DNA of 37,492 nucleotides from Streptomyces malaysiensis subsp. samsunensis (GCF_024519315.1 NZ_JANIIC010000079.1:1-37492), one strand, 5' to 3'. Shown: positions 8,205-16,221, counted from the first letter of the stretch. Made by a program: numbers and translations. Notes: generated by a model not told the origin, from the letters alone.

Positions 8205-8258
8205 CCATGTGGAGCCACGTGACCATGCGGAGCCACACGGCCATGTGCGGTCACATGT
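8205..8258 (+). repeat. three tandem 18-bp degenerate repeats in the operon leader
   Basis: Three consecutive 18-bp units (8205-8222, 8223-8240, 8241-8258), each beginning CCATG and carrying (G)GAGCCAC or GCGGTCAC, form partly self-complementary CATGTG/CACATG pairs. They lie just downstream of the palindromic operator and before the hydratase gene, and could be extra regulator sites or an RNA hairpin. Confidence 0.6.
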
Positions 8259-8379
8259 CCTTGTGGTCGGCGCGACCCGGCCGACCAGCGACGACCCCGG
8301 CACGGCCGACGGTGCGGACGGGCGGGCCGGGGTCTTCGGACCGTGGCCCACCGAGCGGACCAAGGAGTGGTGTCGCCCT

Positions 8380-9234
8380 ATGCCCATCGATGTCGCGAAG
8401 GCCGTCTCTGCCGAACCCCGCAGGACGGCTCTCACCTGGGGACACAAGGACATCCAGCTCTACCACCTGGGCATCGGCGCAGGCATCCCCGCCACCGACC
8501 CCGCAGAGCTCCGCTACACCCTGGAGAGCAAGCTCCAAGTGCTCCCCAGCTTCGCGACCGTCGCGGGCGGCGGCATGGCGGTCGCCGGGGGCATGGCAGC
8601 GCCCGGTATCGACGTCGACCTCACCGCCGTACTGCACGGCGGCCAGACCGTCGAACTGCACCGCCCCATCCCGCTCAGCGGCGACGCCACCCAGACCTCG
8701 AAGGTCGCCGCGGTGTACGACAAGGGCAAGGCGGCGGTCATCGTGCTGCGCTCCGACGTCGCCGACGCGGACGGCCCGCTGTGGACCTGCGACACCCGGA
8801 TCTTCGCCCGGGGCGAGGGCGGCTTCGGCGGTGAGCGCGGCCCCTCCGACCGTGTGGAACCCCCGACCCGGGAGCCGGACCACACCGTGGAGCGGGCCAT
8901 CCGCGAGGACCAGGCGCTGCTCTACCGGCTCTCCGGGGACTGGAACCCGCTCCACGCCGACCCGGAGTTCGCCAAGGCCGCCGGGTTCGAGCAGCCCATC
9001 CTGCACGGGCTGTGCTCGTACGGGATGGTGCTCAAGGCGGTCGTGGACACGGCGCTGGACGGGGAGGTGACCCGGGTGCGCTCGTACACCACCCGCTTCG
9101 CCGGGGTGGTGTTCCCGGGCGAGACCCTGCGCGTCCGGATGTGGCGGGACGAGACGCGCGTCCATGTGACGGCGACCGCCGTCGAGCGGGACGGCGCACC
9201 GGTCCTCACCGACACCATCGTCGAACACACCTGA
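8380..9234 (+). CDS. MaoC-family (hydratase-2 type) enoyl-CoA hydratase
   Basis: A 284-aa double-hotdog protein. The first half is the non-catalytic hotdog. The second half contains the hydratase-2 signature YRLSGDWNPLHADPEFA followed by PILHGLCSYG, with the catalytic Asp and His visible in GDWNPLH. Such enzymes hydrate trans-2-enoyl-CoA to (R)-3-hydroxyacyl-CoA, as in the hydratase part of peroxisomal multifunctional enzyme 2 and in actinobacterial steroid side-chain oxidation. ATG at 8380 has AAGGAG 12 bp upstream. Its stop codon lies in a 12-bp tandem repeat. It heads an operon with a zinc alcohol dehydrogenase and an SDR that probably carries out the next oxidation. Confidence 0.9.
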   Translation: MPIDVAKAVSAEPRRTALTWGHKDIQLYHLGIGAGIPATDPAELRYTLESKLQVLPSFATVAGGGMAVAGGMAAPGIDVDLTAVLHGGQTVELHRPIPLSGDATQTSKVAAVYDKGKAAVIVLRSDVADADGPLWTCDTRIFARGEGGFGGERGPSDRVEPPTREPDHTVERAIREDQALLYRLSGDWNPLHADPEFAKAAGFEQPILHGLCSYGMVLKAVVDTALDGEVTRVRSYTTRFAGVVFPGETLRVRMWRDETRVHVTATAVERDGAPVLTDTIVEHT

Positions 9235-9289
9235 GATCACGCCTGACATCACGCCTGAGATCACGTTCGAGATCACGTCAGAGATCACG
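9230..9289 (+). repeat. five tandem copies of a 12-bp repeat spanning a stop codon
   Basis: Five exact-length 12-bp units on the consensus CCTGAGATCACG fill 9230-9289 without gaps. The first copy contains the TGA of the hydratase gene, and the array ends 1 bp before the ribosome-binding site (AGGAG) of the alcohol dehydrogenase. Copy number changes would alter only the intergenic spacing. Confidence 0.9.
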
Positions 9290-9299
9290 AGGAGTCGCT

Positions 9300-10385
9300 G
9301 TGCGCGCAGCCGTACTGCATGAGACGGGACAGGACAAGCTGGAGGTCCTGGACGACATCGAGACGGTGGGCTTCGGCCCCGGCAAGGTCCGGCTGCGGCT
9401 GAGGGCCACCGGGCTGTGCCACTCCGACCTCTCCGCGATGGCCGGGGTGCTGCCGCAGCCCGCGCCGTTCGTCCCCGGCCACGAGGGCGCGGGTGAGATC
9501 GTCGACGTGGGCGACGGGGTGACCGGGCTGAGCGCCGGCGACCGGGTACTGGTGTGCTGGCTGCCCGCGTGCGGCGGCTGTCCGGCCTGCGGGCGCGGTC
9601 AGACCGAGCTGTGCATGTCCGGGTTCATGAACGCCGGAGTCCCCAACTTCCGGCGCCCCGGCGGCAGTCCGGAGGAGGTCTTCGGCATGTCCGGGACCGG
9701 CACCTTCGCCGAGGAGATCGTCCTGCCCGCCGAATGTGCCGTGCCGATCCCCGACGACGTCCCGTACGACATCGCGGCCCTCATCGGCTGCGGGGTCACC
9801 ACCGGGCTCGGGGCCGTCTTCAACACCGCCCGGGTGGAGGCCGGTTCATCGGTCGCGGTCATCGGCTGCGGCGGGGTGGGCATCAGCGTCATCCAGGGGG
9901 CCAGGGCCTCGGGCGCCGCGCAGATCGTCGCCGTGGACCCCGTGGAGTCGCGGCGCGAGGCCGCGCTGAGCTTCGGTGCCACCGAGGCGGTGGCCCCGGA
10001 CGGTCTCGACACCGCCAGGAACAGCGTCACGGCGGGCGAGGGCTTCGACTACGTCTTCGAGGTCGTGGGCCGCTCCGCCACCGCCCGGCGGGCGTACGAG
10101 ATCACCCGGCGCGGCGGCACGCTGTGCGTGGTCGGGGCCGGGGCGCTGGACGACTTCCTCCAGTTCAACATGTTCGAGCTGTTCTTCGACGAGAAGCGGA
10201 TCCTGCCCTCGCTGTACGGCGGCGGCGATGTGCTCCGCTCCTACCGGCGGACCATCGACCTGTGGCGGGCGGGCCGGATCGACCTCGAAGGGCTGATCAC
10301 CCACCGGGTGCGGCTCGGCGAGATCAACGAGGCCATCGGCCAGATGCGGACCGGGGAGGCGCTGCGCACATGCGTCGAGATGTGA
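9300..10385 (+). CDS. zinc-dependent alcohol dehydrogenase (MDR family)
   Basis: A 361-aa medium-chain dehydrogenase/reductase. Catalytic-zinc ligands are in TGLCHSDL and VPGHEGAGEIVDVGDGV. The structural zinc lobe has four cysteines in CWLPACGGCPACGRGQTELC. The nucleotide-binding fold shows VIGCGGVGISVIQGA with the acidic end in VAVDPVESR, favouring NAD(H). Members of this group oxidise alcohols or aldehydes, including formaldehyde with low-molecular thiols. GTG at 9300 is preceded by AGGAG with a 5-nt gap. Its 3' end overlaps the SDR gene. It may oxidise an alcohol released by the hydratase/SDR pathway; the substrate is unproven. Confidence 0.9.
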   Translation: MRAAVLHETGQDKLEVLDDIETVGFGPGKVRLRLRATGLCHSDLSAMAGVLPQPAPFVPGHEGAGEIVDVGDGVTGLSAGDRVLVCWLPACGGCPACGRGQTELCMSGFMNAGVPNFRRPGGSPEEVFGMSGTGTFAEEIVLPAECAVPIPDDVPYDIAALIGCGVTTGLGAVFNTARVEAGSSVAVIGCGGVGISVIQGARASGAAQIVAVDPVESRREAALSFGATEAVAPDGLDTARNSVTAGEGFDYVFEVVGRSATARRAYEITRRGGTLCVVGAGALDDFLQFNMFELFFDEKRILPSLYGGGDVLRSYRRTIDLWRAGRIDLEGLITHRVRLGEINEAIGQMRTGEALRTCVEM

Positions 10386-11323
10386 CGGGCCCGCTGGCAG
10401 GGAAGACCGCGATCGTCACCGGCGCCGGGCGTGGCCTCGGCCGCGTCGAGGCGATCGAACTCGCGCGCCTGGGCGCCAGTGTCGTCGTCAACGACTACGG
10501 ACAGGGCGGCCGCGACGGCACCGGCGAGGCATCGGCCGGCCCCGCCGAGCAGGTCGCCGAGGAGATCCGCGCGGCCGGCGGCCGGGCCACGGCCCATGTG
10601 GGCGACGTGGCCGACTTCGAGCGGGCGGGCGACCTGGTCCGGCTCGCCGTCGACACCTATGGCGCGCTGGACATCCTGGTCAACAACGCGGGCATCCTGC
10701 GCGACCGGATGGTCTTCTCGATGAGCGAGGCCGAATGGGACTCGGTGATCCGCGTCCACCTCAAGGGCCACTTCAACACCATCCGCTTCGCCGCCGCCCA
10801 CTGGCGCGAACGGTCCAAGGCGGCGGGCGGCGGCCCGGTCCACGGCCGGATCGTCAACACCTCCTCCGAGGCGTTCCTCGCCGGTTCGCCGGGCCAGCCC
10901 AACTACGCGGCGGCGAAGGGCGGCATCGTCGGGCTGACCACCTCCACGGCGGCGGCGCTCGCCAAGTACGGGGTGACGGCCAACGTCATCTGCCCGCGCG
11001 CCCGCACCCGGATGACCGAGGACGTCTTCGCGGACTTCGAAGTCCCGGAGGACGGTGGCCTCGACGCCCTCGCCCCCGAACATGTGGCCCCGCTGGTCGG
11101 CTATCTCGCCTCACCTGGCGCGGCGAAGGTGAACGGCCAGGTGTTCGTGGTGCACGGCGGCATGGTGGCGATCGTGGAGCGGCCGAAGGTGGCGGCGAAG
11201 CTGGACGCGAAGGGGGACACCTTCGGCTTCGAGGAGCTGGACGCGGTGCTGACGCCGTACTTCGCGGAGCGGAGCGGGGAGAGCTTCGCGGCGGTGGAGG
11301 TGCTGGGGCTCAAGCGGGGGTGA
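10370..11323 (+). CDS. SDR-family 3-hydroxyacyl-CoA dehydrogenase-like protein
   Basis: A 317-aa classical short-chain dehydrogenase. Motifs: TGAGRGLGR nucleotide loop (about residues 18-26), DILVNNAGILRD, catalytic Ser in RIVNTSSEA, and YAAAKGG with Tyr and Lys. The extra insertion VVNDYGQGGRDGTGEAS and the strong likeness to the dehydrogenase unit of multifunctional enzyme 2 point to (R)-3-hydroxyacyl-CoA oxidation, complementing the upstream hydratase. ATG at 10370 has GGGGAGG 10 bp upstream and lies inside the dehydrogenase gene; GTG at 10382 (GTGA overlap) is the alternative start. Last gene of the operon. Confidence 0.88.
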   Translation: MRRDVTGPLAGKTAIVTGAGRGLGRVEAIELARLGASVVVNDYGQGGRDGTGEASAGPAEQVAEEIRAAGGRATAHVGDVADFERAGDLVRLAVDTYGALDILVNNAGILRDRMVFSMSEAEWDSVIRVHLKGHFNTIRFAAAHWRERSKAAGGGPVHGRIVNTSSEAFLAGSPGQPNYAAAKGGIVGLTTSTAAALAKYGVTANVICPRARTRMTEDVFADFEVPEDGGLDALAPEHVAPLVGYLASPGAAKVNGQVFVVHGGMVAIVERPKVAAKLDAKGDTFGFEELDAVLTPYFAERSGESFAAVEVLGLKRG

Positions 11324-11342
11324 GCGGAGGGGCGACGGGGGT

Positions 11343-11423
11343 GGGCGGAGGGGCCCGCCCCTGGCCGGAAGCATCCCACGATCGCCGGACGGGCTGGACT
11401 TCCCGGGGAAATCCGGCCCGTCC
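11343..11423 (+). terminator. double hairpin terminator of the beta-oxidation operon
   Basis: Two stems follow the SDR stop. The first is GGGCGG (11343-11348) with CCGCCC (11355-11360). The second is a 12-bp stem (11387-11398 with 11412-11423, one G-T pair) enclosing a further TTCCC/GGGGAA inner pairing. Long GC stems without T-runs are typical Streptomyces terminators. Confidence 0.7.
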
Positions 11424-11534
11424 CGCGGTCGCGGACGACCCTGAGATGCTGAGGCGTTGAGCGGCCTACGGTCCCGAGTGGCTTACGGTCGTGAGCCGTT
11501 CACGGCCCTGATCCGCTTACCGTCCTCAAGACGC

Positions 11535-11696
11535 TCAGGAGCCGCTCTCGTTCGGGCGGCGGTGGCGGCCGTGGGCCGGTGCCTGGGTCTCCTCGGACGC
11601 GGCCCGCCCCCGGTGTTTGCCCTGAGTGCCATCGGCCTGGGCCGCGGCGGCGTCCCGCGGGCGCGCCTGGGTCGTGTCGATGTGGGTTTCGGACAT
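11535..11696 (-). CDS. small conserved-type Streptomyces protein (HGRHRRP tail)
   Basis: A 53-aa ORF from ATG at 11696. The translation begins MSETHIDTTQARPRD, contains QGKHRGR in the middle and ends APAHGRHRRPNESGS. The frame has the strong G/C third-position bias of real genes, and the GKHRG...HGRHRR pattern is familiar from short hypothetical proteins in Streptomyces. The protein is hydrophilic and His/Arg rich with no membrane segment or signal; it could bind nucleic acid or metal, but nothing proves that. GGGTGA lies about 11 nt upstream. It stands 143 bp downstream of the 709-aa gene. Confidence 0.65.
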   Translation of the reverse strand: MSETHIDTTQARPRDAAAAQADGTQGKHRGRAASEETQAPAHGRHRRPNESGS

Positions 11697-11839
11697 GGTG
11701 GGTACGTCACCCCGTCAGATCGCTTGCGCTTCGTACTGTGCGAAAGGGGCTGACCACGATGTCGCACGACGTTCCATGCGCATCACCCGAGGCGCCCGTG
11801 TGTGACGGAACGCAGGGATACGCAGCCCCCGTAACGAGT

Positions 11840-13969
11840 TTAACCACGGCGGTGGTCCCGGACCCAGCGGGGTGGCCGGGGCTGCGGGGGCCGGGCGAGC
11901 GGCGCCTGCTGGAGCGGTACGGGTCGCAGGGCGGGGCCCGTACCGGCGCCGGGATCGTGGTCCGGCTCGGGCCCCATCTCCTGCTCGACACCCGGCCATG
12001 AACCGGTGCCGCCCCATGGCTCGACGCCCAAACCGCCCTCGGGCTCCGGCGCCCGCTCGTGCACGGGCAGCGGGGTCGGCTCCGGTACGGTCATCGGCGC
12101 CCGCTCCGGTACGGTCATCGGCGCTCGCCCTCGTACGGGCATCGGCGCCTGCGTCGCTCGTACCGGCATGGGCCCGGGGGCCCGTGGCGGCGTCAGATCC
12201 GGTGACCGCGGCGGCGTCGGCTCAGGCGTCGGCCCGGACGCCCGCGACGCGGTCAGCTCGGGCGCCTGCCCGGCTGGCCGTGGCGGTGTGAGCTCGGTCG
12301 TCCGCGCGGGGGCGGGGCCGCCGGGGCCGCCGACCCGGGTCCACGGTGTGATCCTCGTCGCGATCCCGGCCGCGGGGGCCGCCGTATGCGGTGTCTGGAC
12401 GACTCGGGCGCTGACCGGGGTCGCGGTCGCGGCCGGACCGGACGGCTCGGACATCGGGCCCGAGGGCCCCGCCACCCGGCCCGAGGGTTCGGACACCCGG
12501 CCGGAGGTTTCGGACACCCGTGTCACCCGCGCGATCCGCCGCGCGCCCGTCGAGTCGTCCGGCCGCCAGGTGGTGTGTGCGTCGTCCGGTGGCCAGGTCG
12601 GTGTCGCGACGTGCGGCCGCCACGACGCCGCCGAGTCGTCCCGTCGCCATGGCGCCTCCGGCGCCCCGGACGGCTCCGCCGCGAGCGGGGCGCCGAGCGA
12701 GGCGCTGCTCGGGACGGTGCTCATGGCACCGCCCGGAGTGCCGCTCGAGACACCGCCCGGGGCGCCGCTCTCGGCACCACTCGAGACACCGCCGGGAGTG
12801 CGGCTCGCGACACCGCCCGGGGTGCCCGGTGCCTCCGGGCGGTCCGCCACCCACGCCACGCCCGAACCGCCCGGCGCCGCCGCCACCCACGAACCGCCCG
12901 AAAACCTCGGCGCCGCGCCCGGCACCCCGGGCGGCCGCACCCGTGCCACCCCGCATGGCATCTGCGGGGTCACATACGGCAGCCGCAGCTCACCCTCCCG
13001 CGTCCACAGGCCCGCGCCCGGAAGCCAGCCCTCCGGCGCCGGGAACTCGCGCAACCGCCGCTCCGCCGGGCGCCATACGCCCACCCACGGCCGTCCGGAC
13101 CCCGCCCCGGATCCGGATCCGCCGAGCCCATCGATGCGGAAGGCCACCGCGCACGACTCCGGCGTCAGCACCTGCCCCGGCTGCACCGCGAACGGCGTGG
13201 GCTCCCACCGCCCCGCGGGCCGCAGACAGTCGGGGAACCGCACCGGCCGGGCGCTGCCCAGCACCCCCCACCCCAGCCGCTCCTCCCCGGGCGCGTCGGA
13301 CCGTACGAGCAGCAGACCGCTGTCGGGGTCGGCGAGCAGCAGCCGGTCGTCGCTGCGCTCGGTGATCTGGAGCAGCGGGCTGGTCTCACCGCCGCGCCGC
13401 AGATCGACCACCACGGTCTTCGTCCGGCCGTCGAGTTCGCGGTCGAGGGCCAGCAGCCGGCCCGTACGGTCCAGCCAACCGCCGCCCGTACAGCGGCCGG
13501 GCACCTCGGCCAGATGCTGGGGGGCGAGGACGCCGCCGCCGAACAGCAGCCAGACGGAGGTGGACCGCGGGCCGCGCCCCAGCGCGAACGCGCACAGACC
13601 GCCGGGCGCGGGCGGCAGCAGCGAGACCTCGGCGCGGTCGATACCGCCGAGCGGGCGCTCGCCGGTGCCGGGGCCGGCCGGGTAGAGCAGCGAGAAGGCG
13701 TGGTGTCCCGCCATCCGGCGGTGGATGAGCACCTGCCCGTCGGCCAGCGGCAGCAGTTCGCTGTCCGGCTCCTCGGGCTGGGCCGTGGGCAGCGGCACGG
13801 CGTAGGGCTCCGGGCCGTCCAGCGTCCAGCGCTCGGGGTACCAGCAGCCGGCCTCCCCGCTGAGCGCGAGCCGCGCGCCGTACGAGCGGTCCGAGGCGAT
13901 GGTGAAACCCCCTCGTGGCCGGTCGCCGACGCCCCCGGTGAGAGCGGTGTCGAAGGCACAGGCAGTCAT
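11840..13969 (-). CDS. 709-aa hypothetical protein, beta-rich N-terminus and repetitive tail
   Basis: I do not recognise a characterised family. ATG at 13969 is preceded by a near-perfect GGAGGTGA. Residues about 1-370 are globular and beta-rich, with recurring blade-like patterns (GGWLDRTGRLLALDRELDG; DDRLLLADPDSGLLLVRSD; RPWVGVWRPAERRLREFP), suggesting a WD40/Kelch-like propeller. From about residue 385 the protein becomes low complexity: runs of TPGG(V/A)SSG, then SEPSGRV/AGPSGPMSE, then APMTVPE and PEPTPP units. No signal peptide or membrane segment is seen. The tail coding DNA is itself repetitive. Divergent from the siderophore-binding pseudogene and followed by the 53-aa gene. Possibly a surface- or complex-associated scaffold; unproven. 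Confidence 0.7.
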   Translation of the reverse strand: MTACAFDTALTGGVGDRPRGGFTIASDRSYGARLALSGEAGCWYPERWTLDGPEPYAVPLPTAQPEEPDSELLPLADGQVLIHRRMAGHHAFSLLYPAGPGTGERPLGGIDRAEVSLLPPAPGGLCAFALGRGPRSTSVWLLFGGGVLAPQHLAEVPGRCTGGGWLDRTGRLLALDRELDGRTKTVVVDLRRGGETSPLLQITERSDDRLLLADPDSGLLLVRSDAPGEERLGWGVLGSARPVRFPDCLRPAGRWEPTPFAVQPGQVLTPESCAVAFRIDGLGGSGSGAGSGRPWVGVWRPAERRLREFPAPEGWLPGAGLWTREGELRLPYVTPQMPCGVARVRPPGVPGAAPRFSGGSWVAAAPGGSGVAWVADRPEAPGTPGGVASRTPGGVSSGAESGAPGGVSSGTPGGAMSTVPSSASLGAPLAAEPSGAPEAPWRRDDSAASWRPHVATPTWPPDDAHTTWRPDDSTGARRIARVTRVSETSGRVSEPSGRVAGPSGPMSEPSGPAATATPVSARVVQTPHTAAPAAGIATRITPWTRVGGPGGPAPARTTELTPPRPAGQAPELTASRASGPTPEPTPPRSPDLTPPRAPGPMPVRATQAPMPVRGRAPMTVPERAPMTVPEPTPLPVHERAPEPEGGLGVEPWGGTGSWPGVEQEMGPEPDHDPGAGTGPALRPVPLQQAPLARPPQPRPPRWVRDHRRG

Positions 13970-14121
13970 CGGTCAGTCACCTCCGGCCACTGAAAGTAGT
14001 TTTCGTGCCTCGAGCCGAAGGCCGTAATGGACGCGCTCCACCCGTAAGTGTGGCTCTTGCCCGATTTACCTGAGAGGTCGTGGGTGAATGTGCTGTAAGC
14101 GACGCGAGGGTGTTTTGTGAT

Positions 14122-14140
14122 TAAAGTAAGGCACACCTAA
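14122..14140 (+). promoter_or_regulatory. iron box (DmdR/IdeR-type operator)
   Basis: TAAAGTAAGGCACACCTAA matches 15 of 19 positions of the DtxR/IdeR/DmdR consensus-type site TTAGGTTAGGCTCACCTAA. It lies 58 bp upstream of the siderophore-binding lipoprotein start and within a plausible promoter (TTGTGA at 14115-14120, then a 17-bp spacer). Repression under iron-replete conditions is expected. This control survives although the gene behind it is broken. Confidence 0.75.
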
Positions 14141-14197
14141 GTGCGTTCGGCGCGCTCGTGCGAACGGGCGCGCCCCAGCTATCCCAGGAGCTCCGTC

Positions 14198-14569
14198 ATG
14201 TCCCTGCGCGCCCGCGGCAGCGCCGCCCTCGCCCTCGCTCTGGCCGGGGCGCTGTCCCTCACCGCCTGTGGATCGTCGGACGACGGCGAGGGCGGCGGCA
14301 AGCGCAATGGCGGGGGCGGGAAGTCCGTCGCCCAGGGCGGCAAGGACTTCGGCTCGGCGGCCGAGGAGACGGCGAAGATGGGCACGGAGGCGGGGCCCGG
14401 CGCGTTCCCCCGCACCATCACCTGGTCTCCTTCGAGGATGCCCCCCGCCTTCAGGTGGAGCAGGGCAAGGAACGGGATTTCGCCTCCGTGGCGAACAGAC
14501 CGCCTACGCGATCGGATAGAGTGCGTTTCGTGCGTTGCGAGAACCAAGTACGCACAACGTGCTGAGTGA
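14198..14569 (+). pseudogene. 5' fragment of an iron-siderophore-binding lipoprotein gene
   Basis: ATG at 14198 has AGGAG 7 nt upstream. The product starts with a lipoprotein signal (positively charged MSLRARG, hydrophobic core, lipobox LTAC with Cys at about residue 24), then GSSDDGEGGGK and the conserved stretch AEETAKMGTEAGPGAFPRTIT, as at the N-terminus of Streptomyces siderophore-binding proteins. Homology stops at about 14421; beyond it the frame runs through foreign sequence to 14569. Intact proteins of this family have about 340-350 residues, so roughly 120 central residues are missing between this piece and the 3' fragment at 14711-15195. Confidence 0.75.
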
Positions 14570-14710
14570 GAACCAAGCCAGCGCAACCAGATGCTTTCGG
14601 GCAACCGGGCAGGTTCCGTCCCGGCTGGTGCTGAAGGAGTAAGACCTTGTCGGTCGCTGACCTGCGGGGCTTCCTGAGCCAGGAATCCCCCTGCTTCAGC
14701 TGGGGAGGGT
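14422..14710 (+). mobile_element. MITE-like insert with IS200/IS605-type end motifs (no transposase)
   Basis: About 290 bp of foreign sequence interrupt the lipoprotein gene. Two related motifs occur, AGGATGCCCCCCGCC at 14435 and AGGAATCCCCCTGC at 14681; each continues into a TTCA-loop hairpin (14445-14458 and 14688-14705) and a G-rich tail ending near 14464 and 14709. The AGGAAT-CCCC-TTCA-GGGG-AGG pattern resembles the right ends of TnpB-encoding IS200/IS605-family elements. No tnpA or tnpB frame is present, so this is a remnant or a miniature derivative. The assignment rests on motif likeness only. Confidence 0.45.
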
Positions 14711-15195
14711 CCAACTGGAAGGAGAACTACGCCGCGGCCCTGGACCGGACCGCCGAGGCCGAGCGCGCGCTCGACGCGTACGAGAAGAAGGCCAAGACGC
14801 TCGGCGAGGACATCGGCCCCAACAAGCCGACCATCACCATGCTCCGCTTCATGCCGGAGGTCACCCGGCTCTACGCCAAGGCGTCCTTCATCGGCACCAT
14901 CCTCGAGGACGTCGGCCTGCCGCGCCCGAAGAACCAGCAGATCGACGATCTCGCCGCGGAGATCAGCCCGGAGCGGATCGACGAGGCCGACGCCGACTGG
15001 ATCTTCACCGGCGTCTACGGCGACCCCAAGGCCACCAAGCGCGACCAGGCGCAGTCCAACCCGCTGTGGAAGAAGCTGAAGGCGGTCAAGGCGGGCCATG
15101 CCGAGAACGTCGATGAGCAGACCTGGTACCTGGGACTCGGCGTCACCGCCGCCGACCGGGTCCTCGACGACCTCCGGGGCTACCTCGTCCACTGA
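14711..15195 (+). pseudogene. 3' fragment of the siderophore-binding lipoprotein gene
   Basis: From NWKENYAAALDRTAEAERALDAYEKK to the C-terminus this frame (open from a TTG at 14647) matches the second lobe of iron-siderophore-binding proteins: TITMLRFMP, FIGTILEDVGLPRP, ISPERIDEADADWIFTGVYGDP, TWYLGLGVTAADRVLDDL. The reading frame is intact, so the loss is one internal replacement rather than general decay. Without a signal peptide the piece cannot be exported, so uptake function should be lost. No ABC permease or ATPase genes are nearby. Confidence 0.75.
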
Positions 15196-15290
15196 TCCGC
15201 GTTTTCGCCGCGGACTTCACCCGTACTCTCGTCGCGCTGTGTGAAGGCCGGGGCAGGGCTCAGCCGTGATCCGGGAGGTAGCCTTGCCCC

Positions 15291-16151
15291 GTGCCCGCAC
15301 TCAACGACGTCATCGCCGCACTCGACGCCCTCTGGCCGCCCGAGCGGGCGGAGCAGTGGGACGCCGTCGGCACGGTGTGCGGTGACCCCGGCGCCGAGGT
15401 CACCCGTGTGCTGTTCGCCGTCGACCCCGTCCGGGAAGTGGCCGACGAGGCGGTGGAACTCGGCGCCGATCTGCTGATCACCCACCATCCGCTCTATCTG
15501 CGGGGCACGACCACGGTCGCCGCCTCCACCTTCAAGGGCCGGGTGGTGCACACGCTGATCAAGAACGACATCGCCCTGCATGTCGCGCACACCAACGCCG
15601 ACACCGCCGACCCCGGTGTCTCCGACGCCCTCGCCGGAGCGCTCGACCTGCGGATCGTCGGTCCGCTGGTGCCCGACGCCACCGACCCCGAGGGCCGCCG
15701 CGGCCTCGGCCGCGTCTGCGAGCTCGACCACCCCGAGACGCTGCGGGAGTTCGCCGAGCGCGCCGCCGCCCGGCTGCCCGCCACCGCCCAGGGGATCCGC
15801 GCCGCGGGCGACCCGGACCGTACGATCCGCCGGGTCGCCGTCAGCGGCGGCTCCGGCGACAGCCTCTTCGACGCGGTGCGCGCGGCCGGGGTCGACGCCT
15901 TCCTCACCGCCGATCTGCGCCACCACCCGTCCTCGGAGGCGCGGGAGCACAGCGATCTCGCCCTGCTGGACGCGGCGCACTGGGCCACCGAATGGCCCTG
16001 GACCGAGCAGGCCGCGGCCCAACTGGACGAGATCTCCGACCGGCACGGCTGGGATCTGCGTACGCATGTCTCCCGTATCGTCACCGACCCCTGGACGGCC
16101 CACGCGGCGGCCCCCGCCGTCCGCGCGTCCGCCCCGTCCCTCTCCGTTTGA
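15291..16151 (+). CDS. Nif3-like dinuclear metal-centre protein
   Basis: A 286-aa member of the Nif3/YbgI (NGG1-interacting factor 3) family, historically named GTP cyclohydrolase I type 2. Metal-binding histidines are seen in LITHHPLYLRG and HVAHTNADTAD, and C-terminal ligands in DLRHHPSSEAREHSDLALLDAAHWATE. It lacks the PII-like insertion found in about 370-aa relatives. GTG at 15291 follows GGGAGG (15273-15278). It heads a run with a zinc-ribbon protein and the RNase HI/phosphatase, a conserved order in Streptomyces. The true biochemical activity of the family is unresolved. Confidence 0.9.
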   Translation: MPALNDVIAALDALWPPERAEQWDAVGTVCGDPGAEVTRVLFAVDPVREVADEAVELGADLLITHHPLYLRGTTTVAASTFKGRVVHTLIKNDIALHVAHTNADTADPGVSDALAGALDLRIVGPLVPDATDPEGRRGLGRVCELDHPETLREFAERAAARLPATAQGIRAAGDPDRTIRRVAVSGGSGDSLFDAVRAAGVDAFLTADLRHHPSSEAREHSDLALLDAAHWATEWPWTEQAAAQLDEISDRHGWDLRTHVSRIVTDPWTAHAAAPAVRASAPSLSV

Positions 16152-16221
16152 CCTCCGCCGACCTCCGCTCGACCGCTGCTCGACTCATCCTCCGCCCCCT
16201 CGACTCCCCTGGAGCCCCACG

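Noticed and set aside
11760..12001. 80-aa plus-strand ORF starting MSHDVPCASPEAP with AAAGGGG upstream
   Set aside because: Its second half is antisense to the 709-aa gene, it contains a TTA codon and has no clear third-position bias or known motif.
12386..13993. 535-aa plus-strand frame opposite the 709-aa gene
   Set aside because: Shadow frame; the minus-strand gene has the Shine-Dalgarno sequence, the start and the G/C third-position bias.
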